From: Galbitalea sp036495225
GTDB lineage: Bacteria > Actinomycetota > Actinomycetes > Actinomycetales > Microbacteriaceae
DNA: 10,478 bases
Reading direction: 5' to 3'
Assembly (NCBI GenBank): GCA_036495225.1
Contig: DASXNG010000246.1
Span: 1-10,478, forward strand
Shown here piece after piece: positions 1 to 5,362 of the stretch (positions are counted from its first letter, which is position 1; each line of letters starts with the position of its first letter). The notes under the pieces were generated by a model, which did no database searches, was not told the origin of the DNA, and was given only the letters and a program-made list of their open reading frames with translations. A program made the position numbers and the translations under genes.

Positions 1-36
1 TCGCGCACCGCGACTGATCGAGTGCGCTCCTCCTTA
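1..36. other. Left edge, possible tail of an upstream gene
   Basis: These bases lie before the first repeat arm and are too short to assign. All three + frames reach a stop soon: TGA at 15-17 in one frame, TAG at 35-37 in another, and TGA just inside the repeat in the third. An upstream coding sequence could therefore end here. In many actinobacteria an RNA methyltransferase gene precedes pheS, but nothing in 36 bases confirms that. Confidence 0.2.
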
Positions 37-336
37 GTTGGTTGAGTAGCGCCGCGCAGCGTCGCGTAGCGAAACCTGGCTTGAGCGTTCCGAAAAGCAA
101 AAAGCAGCATGGACTGATCCGCTTTTGCGTTGCGTAGGTGCTCGATGGGGACAATCGTGCCCGGGCGCCCGGACACGGTTGTCTCGATGGAGCACGGTTA
201 CCTGGGGCGAGAGGGTTTTGGGCGTCGAGAACGACCAAGTTTTCACGAAACCGGGCAACAGCGGATCAGTCCATGCTGCTTTTTGCTTTTCGGAACGCTC
301 AAGCCGGGTTTCGCTACGCGACGCTACTCAACCAAC
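37..336. repeat. Composite inverted repeat upstream of pheS
   Basis: The left arm is 37-122 and the right arm is 261-336, and they are reverse complements. Positions 78-122 pair with 261-305 without mismatch. One T/G mismatch (77/306) follows, then the 'GCGTAGCGAAACC' box (64-76 against 307-319). The outer 'GTTGGTTGAGTAGCG' box (37-51) matches 322-336. The left arm carries 10 extra bases between the two boxes. A 138-bp spacer (123-260) separates the arms. No transposase, target-site duplication or clear gene is visible. The outer boxes are shared with the hairpin after pheT, so this looks like an expanded member of a dispersed intergenic repeat family. It could be a non-autonomous mobile element, a bidirectional terminator or a structural repeat, and the sequence does not decide which. 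Confidence 0.9.
138..195. repeat. 58-bp imperfect palindrome inside the repeat spacer
   Basis: Positions 138-159 are the reverse complement of 174-195 at 18 of 22 bases. The centre, 161-172 (CCGGGCGCCCGG), is a perfect palindrome. The symmetry centre is about 166.5, while that of the surrounding long inverted repeat is about 186.5, so this is a separate, off-centre structure. It could extrude as a cruciform or fold as a long RNA hairpin. Confidence 0.8.
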
Positions 337-360
337 GAAGACGCTACTCAACCAACGAAT
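321..360. repeat. 20-bp tandem duplication at the repeat's right end
   Basis: Positions 321-340 and 341-360 are adjacent direct copies that differ only at the last base (G/T). Each carries the reverse form of the GGTTGAGTAGCG box (CGCTACTCAACC at 322-333 and 342-353). The duplication ends about 30 bases before the proposed pheS -10 element. It probably arose by slippage or by nested insertion of the repeat end. Confidence 0.9.
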
Positions 361-392
361 TAGAGCGAACTCAACCACCGGCGCGGCTCCAG

Positions 393-407
393 TAAACTCG
401 ACTCTCG
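393..407 (+). promoter_or_regulatory. Possible pheS promoter, leaderless start
   Basis: TAAACT at 393-398 fits the actinobacterial -10 pattern TAnnnT. Transcription would be expected to start six to nine bases downstream, which is at or next to the GTG start codon at 407. No Shine-Dalgarno sequence precedes that GTG, which agrees with a leaderless mRNA. No convincing -35 element is visible around 369-375. The promoter lies outside the repeat element, just past its right end. Confidence 0.45.
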
Positions 408-1447
408 TGTCAGAACCCACCCTCATCACAGAACCGGCGGCCGCCGAAGCTGTCGCGGCGGCACTCGATGCCATAGCCGCGGCGACCACTTCGACCGAAC
501 TGAGGGCGGCCCGGGCGGAGTTTACGGGGGAGTCCTCGACGCTTGCGCGCATGAACGCGTCGCTCAAGGATGCGCCGAACGACCAGAAGGCCACGCTGGG
601 CAAGATCGTCGGCCAGGCTCGTGGCCAGGTCAACGCCGCCATCGCCGCGCGCGAGGTGGAGCTGGTTGCCGCGGAGGAGACCGCAAGACTCGCGAGCGAG
701 GCGGTGGATGTCACGGCCGTCGCCACTCGCTGGCGCCCCGGCGCGCGTCATCCGCTCAGCCTGCTCACCGAGCAGATCGGTGACATCTTCATCGCCATGG
801 GCTGGGAGATCGCGGAGGGCCCGGAGCTCGAGAACGAGTGGTTCAACTTTGACGCGATGAACTTCGATGAAGACCACCCCGCGCGCGCCATGCAGGACAC
901 CTTTTTCATCGAACCCGTCGACTCGCACCTGCTGCTGCGCACGCACACGAGCCCGGTGCAGATCCGTTCGCTGCTCGACCGTCCGCTGCCGGTGTACGTG
1001 GTGGCGCCAGGTCGCGTCTATCGCACAGACGAACTGGATGCGACGCACACTCCCGTCTTCCACCAGGTCGAGGGACTCGCGATCGACAAGGGTCTGACCA
1101 TGGCGAACCTGCGCGGAACGCTCGACCATTTCGCGCGTGCCATGTTCGGCGAAGAGGCGAAGATTCGCCTGCGCCCCAACTACTTTCCCTTCACAGAGCC
1201 AAGCGCCGAGATGGATGTCTGGCAACCGAACGCCAAGGGTGGGGCGCGCTGGGTCGAGTGGGGCGGCTGCGGCATGGTCAACAGCAATGTGCTGCGCGCG
1301 GCCGGAATTGACCCGGACGAGTACCAGGGCTTCGCCTTCGGAATGGGAATCGAGAGAACACTGCAGTTCCGCAACGACATGAATGACATGCGCGACATGG
1401 TCGAGGGCGACATCCGCTTCTCGCAGGCGTTCGGGCTGGTGGTCTGA
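407..1447 (+). CDS. pheS: Phenylalanyl-tRNA synthetase alpha subunit
   Basis: This cytoplasmic class II synthetase subunit activates phenylalanine with ATP and charges tRNA-Phe as an alpha2-beta2 enzyme with PheT. The 346-residue product has a helical N-terminal tRNA-binding arm (about 10-95) and a catalytic core from about 108. The motif-1 region includes EGPELENEWFNFDAMNF (137-153). Motif 2 is GRVYRTDELDATHTPVFHQVEG (near 202-223). Motif 3 is GFAFGMGIER (308-317). Ala310 matches the E. coli Ala294 position that sets Phe specificity, so the pocket looks wild type. The GTG at 407 is chosen because the open frame upstream runs through the dispersed repeat, the 346-residue length suits the family, and a -10 element sits just before it. 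The TGA stop overlaps the pheT ATG by one base (TGATG), so the subunits are probably translationally coupled. Confidence 0.97.
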   Translation: MSEPTLITEPAAAEAVAAALDAIAAATTSTELRAARAEFTGESSTLARMNASLKDAPNDQKATLGKIVGQARGQVNAAIAAREVELVAAEETARLASEAVDVTAVATRWRPGARHPLSLLTEQIGDIFIAMGWEIAEGPELENEWFNFDAMNFDEDHPARAMQDTFFIEPVDSHLLLRTHTSPVQIRSLLDRPLPVYVVAPGRVYRTDELDATHTPVFHQVEGLAIDKGLTMANLRGTLDHFARAMFGEEAKIRLRPNYFPFTEPSAEMDVWQPNAKGGARWVEWGGCGMVNSNVLRAAGIDPDEYQGFAFGMGIERTLQFRNDMNDMRDMVEGDIRFSQAFGLVV

Positions 1448-3978
1448 TGCGCGTTCCAGCGAGCTGGCTGCGACAGTATGTCGATGTTCCCGCGTCAGCG
1501 ACGGCGGAGGACATCCTCGCGTCCCTCGTTGCGGTCGGATTCGAAGAAGAGGATGTTCACACCTTCGGCGTGAGCGGACCGGTCGTCGTCGGTCAGGTGC
1601 TCGAGTTCACGCCTGAGCCGCAGAGCAATGGCAAGACGATCAACTGGTGCCAGGTGGACGTTGGGGAAGCCGAGCCTCGCGGAATAGTCTGCGGCGCCCA
1701 CAACTTCGTGGCCGGCGACAAGGTCGTGGTGTCCCTGCCCGGCGCCATCCTGCCGGGTCCGTTCCCGATCTCCGCGCGCAAGACGTACGGGCACGTGTCT
1801 GACGGCATGATCGCCTCAGCGCGCGAGCTCGGTCTCGGCGAGGAGCACGACGGCATTCTGCGTCTTGCCTCGCTCGGGCTTGACCCGGAGGTCGGCACCG
1901 ACGCAGCTGCGCTGCTTGGCCTCGACGACTTCGCGGTCGAGATCAACGTCACGCCGGATCGCGGCTACGCGTTCTCGATCCGCGGTGTTGCTCGTGAGTA
2001 CTCGAACTCGACGGGCGCGGCATTCCGCGACCCGGCGGTCACCTTCGCCGAGGCAGTCGACGGGCCCCCTTCGATGAACTCAGCAATCGAGGTCTCTCCC
2101 ACCGAGTACCCCGTCACCATCGCCGACCAGGCTCCGATTCGCGGCCGCAACGGCGTCAACGTGTTCGTCACCCGTGCCGTCGCGGGTGTGGATGCGACGA
2201 AGCCGACGCCGCCGTGGATGCTGTCACGGCTCGCGCTCGCGGGCATCCGTTCGATCTCTCTCGTCGTCGACATCACGAACTACGTCATGCTGACGCTCGG
2301 CCAACCCATTCACGGCTACGACCTGGACAAGGTTGTGGGCGGGCTCACTGTTCGGCGAGCGAGCGCCGGCGAAAAACTCGTCACCCTCGACGACCAGACA
2401 CGCACGCTGAGTTCGGAGGACCTTCTCATCACGGATGACTCCGGGCCGATCGGTCTCGCCGGAGTCATGGGCGGAGCTTCGACGGAGATCAGCTCAACCA
2501 CCACACGCGTGCTCGTTGAGGCGGCGAACTTCGACCCGACCTCGGTCGCGCGCACCGCACGTCGACACAAACTGCCGAGCGAGGCATCCAAGCGTTTCGA
2601 GCGGGGAGTCGACCCGAAGGTCGCCGCTCCGGCCGCGGCAATGGTCGTGGATTTGCTCGTCGAACTCGCCGGCGGCACCGCGGAGTCCCTCGGCTCGCAC
2701 CTCGATGAGTCTGTCCCGGTGCCGCCCATCGACCTGCGCGACGGTTACATCGCCTCGCTCATCGGGTACGAGTATTCCGACGAGGAGATCATCGACTCGC
2801 TCGAAAAGGTCGGTGCGACGGTGGAGGCGGGCGCTGGCGTGCTCGTCGTCACTCCACCGAGCTGGCGCCCGGACCTGATCGACGAAGCGACTCTTGCGGA
2901 GGAGGTCGCCCGCATCGTCGGCTACGACCACATCCCGTCTGTCCTTCCCGTCGCGCCTCCAGGTCGAGGCCTCACTCGCACGCAACGACTTCGCCGTTCG
3001 CTGTCGGCAGCTCTGGCAGCTGGTGGTGGGACCGAGATCATCTCGTACCCGTTCGAGTCGAAGGCCCAGATCGAGTTGTTCGGTTCTCAGACGCTCGGCG
3101 ATGTGCCAGCGATGAAGCTCGCCAACCCCCTCGACTCTGAGACGCCGTACCTGCGCACGACGCTCATCCCCGGCATGATCGAGACCGCTCGCCGCAACCT
3201 GTCGCGGGGCCTCACTGACCTCGCGCTGTTTGAGGTTGGCGTCGTCTTCCAGCCCGCCGCCGGCACGAAGTACGGCAGCGGGCCGTTGCCGATCGGCCCT
3301 GCACACCCGGGGGCGGAACGGCTGCGCGAACTCAACCAGGGCATTCCGTCGCAGCCTTGGCATGTTGCCACATTCTTCACCGGCGAGGCGATCTCGAAGC
3401 AGCCGGGGCAGGCGGCCGTGCCGTCCGGACTTGCGGATGCTCTCGCATCCGTCGAGCAGATCGCTCACGCTCTCGCGGTGGACATTCGGGTCGCGACCGG
3501 TTCGCATCACGCTCTGCATCCCGGCCGAACGGCCGAGCTGTTTGTCGGTGACCGCTCGGTGGGTTTCGCGGGCGAACTTCTGCCGTCACTGGCGGAGGAG
3601 CTCAACCTGCCGCGCGTCGTTGCCGTGGCCGAGCTTGACCTGGACGCCCTCATCGAGCTGGCTCGCCCGGAGGTGACACCGCAACCGATCGTGTCGATGC
3701 CGGCCGCGACACAGGACCTGTCGCTGGTTGTGGCAGCGGATGTCCCGGCCGGAGACCTGCTCGCGACCGTGATCGAAGGCGCCGGGGAGTTGCTCGAACA
3801 CGCGCACCTCGTCGACGACTACCGCGGCAAGGGCGTGCCCGACGGCCAGAAGTCACTGACGTTCGCACTGCGCTTCCGCGCGCCGGATCGCACGCTGACC
3901 GCGGCAGAGGCGACCGAGGCGAAGACGGCAGCTGTGATCCTGGCCGCTCACCGCTTCGGGGCAACCCTCCGCGAGTAG
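1447..3978 (+). CDS. pheT: Phenylalanyl-tRNA synthetase beta subunit
   Basis: PheT binds tRNA-Phe, completes the alpha2-beta2 synthetase and hydrolyses Tyr-tRNA-Phe in its editing domain. The 843-residue length is slightly above the usual bacterial size. The domains appear in standard order: an N-terminal segment, an OB-fold tRNA-binding domain (about 40-150, with VCGAHNFVAGDKVVVSLPGA at 81-100), and the B3/B4 editing domain (about 215-390, with ITNYVMLTLGQPIHGYD at 276-292 and GLAGVMGG at 336-343). These are followed by the B5 domain (about 425-500, with PSWRPDLIDEATLAEEVARI at 471-490), the catalytic-like core, and a C-terminal FDX-ACB domain (about 750-843, containing DDYRGKGVPDGQKSLTF). 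It starts at the ATG overlapping the pheS stop. A repeat hairpin begins 10 bases after the stop and may end the transcript. No truncation or frameshift is visible. Confidence 0.98.
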   Translation: MRVPASWLRQYVDVPASATAEDILASLVAVGFEEEDVHTFGVSGPVVVGQVLEFTPEPQSNGKTINWCQVDVGEAEPRGIVCGAHNFVAGDKVVVSLPGAILPGPFPISARKTYGHVSDGMIASARELGLGEEHDGILRLASLGLDPEVGTDAAALLGLDDFAVEINVTPDRGYAFSIRGVAREYSNSTGAAFRDPAVTFAEAVDGPPSMNSAIEVSPTEYPVTIADQAPIRGRNGVNVFVTRAVAGVDATKPTPPWMLSRLALAGIRSISLVVDITNYVMLTLGQPIHGYDLDKVVGGLTVRRASAGEKLVTLDDQTRTLSSEDLLITDDSGPIGLAGVMGGASTEISSTTTRVLVEAANFDPTSVARTARRHKLPSEASKRFERGVDPKVAAPAAAMVVDLLVELAGGTAESLGSHLDESVPVPPIDLRDGYIASLIGYEYSDEEIIDSLEKVGATVEAGAGVLVVTPPSWRPDLIDEATLAEEVARIVGYDHIPSVLPVAPPGRGLTRTQRLRRSLSAALAAGGGTEIISYPFESKAQIELFGSQTLGDVPAMKLANPLDSETPYLRTTLIPGMIETARRNLSRGLTDLALFEVGVVFQPAAGTKYGSGPLPIGPAHPGAERLRELNQGIPSQPWHVATFFTGEAISKQPGQAAVPSGLADALASVEQIAHALAVDIRVATGSHHALHPGRTAELFVGDRSVGFAGELLPSLAEELNLPRVVAVAELDLDALIELARPEVTPQPIVSMPAATQDLSLVVAADVPAGDLLATVIEGAGELLEHAHLVDDYRGKGVPDGQKSLTFALRFRAPDRTLTAAEATEAKTAAVILAAHRFGATLRE

Positions 3979-3988
3979 CCCCCCAGTC

Positions 3989-4089
3989 GGTTGAGTAGCG
4001 CAACGCCGGAGGCGTTTCGCGTATCGAAACCATGAGCGCGCCGCCCCAGGTTTCGATACGCGTCTGCGTTCGGCAGGCGCTACTCAACC
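3989..4089. repeat. Inverted-repeat hairpin after pheT, terminator-like
   Basis: The left arm 3989-4031 and right arm 4049-4089 flank a 17-base loop. The outer box GGTTGAGTAGCG (3989-4000) pairs with 4078-4089, and the inner box GCGTATCGAAACC (4019-4031) pairs with 4049-4061. The bases between the boxes match poorly. Its position right after the pheT stop suggests a terminator or mRNA 3'-end stabiliser. There is no T tract, so an intrinsic terminator is not proven. It shares both boxes with the element upstream of pheS, so the pheST operon is bracketed by the same repeat family. Confidence 0.85.
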
Positions 4090-4177
4090 AACTACCCCAG
4101 CGGTGTACCGACCAGTCCACCCGGCGTGATAGCGTCAGCGAAACGTAGATTCGCTCAGCTCTCGCCCGAGGACGGTA

Positions 4178-5002
4178 ATGCGCAAAACCCTCCCAGCCGT
4201 TGTCGGCGTTCTGATTCTTGCCATGACATTGAGCGGCTGTGGTCTGATGCAGACGATCACCGAGAACGCAGAGAAGCCGACGCCCACGCCGACGCACAGC
4301 GCGGCAGTCGTCGCGACGCAGCCCGAGAACATCGTCACGATTCCCAATGGCGTGATTGGCACTGGGACGGTCCGGTCATCAGACGGCAAGACGACCGGGC
4401 AACTGACGATCACGAAGACTGACCACGCGATTCTTCTGGGCCTGAAACACTTCAACAGCACGGATCGCGATCAGTTATCGCTGGCGTTCGCAGATTCCGT
4501 CATCAGCGCCAACCGGTGCCCGGACGACAAATTCCAATTTGCATTCGGCGATCCCGTCGGCACTCACGATGCGACGATTTCGGAAGACATGGGACTCGAC
4601 CCTCGAAGTGCAGACCCGACTTTCTTGAAGACTTTCATGGTGCTTCGGTATCCGGATGCGAGCATGGCCAAGGTCAACGGGTGTCTTGAGCCGATCGTCG
4701 CGCGGGCACTCATCAAGTGGACCGTGCCGGACACGCATCCGAATCTCGTCGTGAAGGACTCGGGCGCCCAGCCCGCCGCTAACGGGCTCGTGACGACGCG
4801 GGGCGGGACGCCTTTCTCCTACACAACGGCATCGGGGGACACCTGGTCAGCCATCGCCGCTCGATTCGGCATTACTGCGAATGACCTCACGTACTTGAAT
4901 CCGATCAGGTACGGAAATAACTCTCCCGGCGTCGCCTACTTCGGTCAGGTGCTCAACCTCAGCAAGGCGAACCGGGGGAATAGCGAGAGTCGACACCCGT
5001 AA
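4178..5002 (+). CDS. LysM-domain lipoprotein, function unknown
   Basis: The 274-residue product has a lipoprotein signal peptide: MRK, a hydrophobic stretch (5-18) and lipobox LSGC with Cys21 as the lipidation site. A Thr/Pro-rich linker (34-40) would space it from the membrane. Residues about 50-185 are an unrecognised domain with two cysteines (114, 169) that could form a disulfide. Its pattern around 62-106 and 150-181 faintly recalls DM13 domains, which is a weak guess. Residues 215-262 look like one LysM peptidoglycan-binding module (YTTASGDTWSAIAARFGIT, then LNP and GQVLNL). The protein is therefore probably anchored outside the membrane and in contact with the cell wall. GAGG at 4168-4171 lies six bases before the ATG and supports the start. 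A TAGATT -10-like element at 4146-4151 may drive it alone. It is functionally unrelated to its neighbours and uses more A/T-rich codons in places (for example near 4525-4545), which suggests a later insertion. Confidence 0.8.
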   Translation: MRKTLPAVVGVLILAMTLSGCGLMQTITENAEKPTPTPTHSAAVVATQPENIVTIPNGVIGTGTVRSSDGKTTGQLTITKTDHAILLGLKHFNSTDRDQLSLAFADSVISANRCPDDKFQFAFGDPVGTHDATISEDMGLDPRSADPTFLKTFMVLRYPDASMAKVNGCLEPIVARALIKWTVPDTHPNLVVKDSGAQPAANGLVTTRGGTPFSYTTASGDTWSAIAARFGITANDLTYLNPIRYGNNSPGVAYFGQVLNLSKANRGNSESRHP

Positions 5003-5032
5003 CGGTCCGAACCGGGCGAGTGTGTTCTACGC

Positions 5033-5116
5033 GGCGGGAGATATTGTCTGGCGGCGGGAGTCGTTACTCCCGCCATCGGCATGTAAGTCCCGCCGGATGG
5101 TGTAACAACTCCCGCC
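5033..5116. repeat. Cluster of five GGCGGGAGT motifs in both orientations
   Basis: Copies lie at 5033-5040 (+), 5053-5061 (+), 5066-5074 (-), 5086-5094 (-, one mismatch) and 5108-5116 (-). Copies two and three form a perfect 9-bp stem with loop CGTT. Copies two and five share 14 of 15 bases of GGCGGGAGTYGTTAC in opposite orientation (5053-5067, 5102-5116). Start-to-start spacings are 20, 13, 20 and 22 bases. The cluster could be a regulator binding array, the 3' hairpin of the lipoprotein transcript, or a dispersed intergenic repeat. Confidence 0.75.
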
Positions 5117-5161
5117 ATGGGGCCGTACCGCGCGCGGCAAAATGTTGCACGAACGCTCGAA

Positions 5162-5191
5162 TTGTGCGCGAAGGCGACGGCGCGCTAGGCT
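5162..5191 (+). promoter_or_regulatory. Probable arg operon promoter
   Basis: TTGTGC (5162-5167) and TAGGCT (5186-5191) are separated by 18 bases and fit a sigma70-type actinobacterial promoter (-10 pattern TAnnnT). The expected start is around 5198, where the GTG of the short leader ORF lies. This would give a leader RNA of about 165 bases before argC. An inverted repeat GCAC-N13-GTGC (5147-5167) overlaps the -35 element and could be an operator. Confidence 0.45.
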
Positions 5192-5197
5192 CGGCAC

Positions 5198-5263
5198 GTG
5201 CTCATCCGCGGAACATTGACCAGCGACCGTCGTCGTCTGGACATCCGCGCGCGCCGATCGTAG
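5198..5263 (+). CDS. Putative arginine-rich leader peptide of the arg operon
   Basis: A 21-codon ORF runs from GTG at 5198 to TAG at 5261-5263. It begins MLIRGTLTSD, continues RRRLDIRARR and ends in Ser. Seven of 21 residues are Arg (4, 11-13, 17, 19, 20), including three consecutive CGT codons at 5228-5236. The GTG falls where transcription from the TAGGCT -10 element should begin, so it would be translated without a leader. It lies 99 bases upstream of the first arginine biosynthesis gene. Leader peptides rich in the end-product amino acid are the hallmark of ribosome-mediated attenuation, which suggests an arginine sensor. Against this, CGN-rich random ORFs are common in GC-rich DNA, and no homologue was checked. 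Confidence 0.4.
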   Translation: MLIRGTLTSDRRRLDIRARRS

Positions 5264-5321
5264 GCGACGTTACGCAGCCGCACTCGTCAACGAGTGGCAG
5301 GCACAACCGCGAAGCGTCGCC
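5220..5321 (+). promoter_or_regulatory. Candidate attenuator: competing RNA stems in the arg leader
   Basis: Stem 1 pairs CCAGCGAC (5220-5227) with GUCG and CUGG (5232-5235, 5237-5240), with one bulged U and a CGUC tetraloop. It embeds the three Arg codons. Stem 2 pairs 5263-5271 (GGCGACGUU) with 5313-5321 (AAGCGUCGCC without its extra base; one G-U pair), nine pairs in all, and starts at the last base of the leader stop codon. It encloses a perfect hairpin, CACUCG-UCAA-CGAGUG (5281-5296). The strand GGCGACG (5263-5269) can instead pair with the Arg codon run CGUCGUC (5231-5237) or, more weakly, with CGCC (5252-5255). These alternatives exclude each other. Only a short 'GUUUC' follows stem 2, so a classical terminator is not evident. 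Confidence 0.4.
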
Positions 5322-5362
5322 GTTTCAGACTTCCAGTCCGATTCGATCAATAAGGTTGAGAC

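Larger units (their letters stand above)
5003..5362 (+). promoter_or_regulatory. 360-bp intergenic control region before argC
   Basis: This stretch holds no full-size gene. From left to right it contains a cluster of GGCGGGAGT-type motifs (5033-5116), a GCAC-N13-GTGC inverted repeat (5147-5167), a promoter-like pair (5162-5191), an arginine-rich short ORF (5198-5263) and several RNA stems up to 5338. The argC Shine-Dalgarno sequence AAGG lies at 5352-5355. No T-box or arginine operator with a recognisable consensus was found. The sub-features are listed separately. Confidence 0.7.

Noticed and set aside
34..258. A 74-residue minus-strand ORF across the repeat element.
   Set aside because: It shares a peptide with the + frame only because the arms are inverted copies. 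No ribosome site or recognisable protein is seen.
273..395. A short ORF with Phe residues near its start (MLLFAFRNAQ, then GF) just upstream of pheS, like a pheL leader peptide.
   Set aside because: It has only three Phe codons in about 40, its first part is simply the repeat arm read in one frame, and the likely promoter (393-398) lies downstream of most of it.
125..406. An N-terminal extension of PheS of 94 residues in the same open frame.
   Set aside because: The extension translates the inverted repeat, does not resemble PheS, and would make the protein too long. GTG at 407 gives the normal length.
3434..3451. A perfect 7-bp stem (CGGATGC/GCATCCG) with a TCTC loop inside pheT.
   Set aside because: GGATG and GCATCC words are frequent in this window because of codon use, and the hairpin lies mid-gene with no other signal.
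5341..5353. An A/T-rich stretch before argC considered as an ArgR operator.
   Set aside because: It lacks the symmetric TGAAT/ATTCA-type halves of known ARG boxes, and one short A/T-rich patch is not enough.
5354..5360. GGTTGAG just before the argC start, resembling box A of the repeats.
   Set aside because: Only seven bases match and there is no paired arm. The AAGG there is better read as the argC ribosome site.
5003..5362. Searched for a T-box, a riboswitch or a tRNA gene.
   Set aside because: No T-box sequence, no cloverleaf and no recognisable aptamer core was found.
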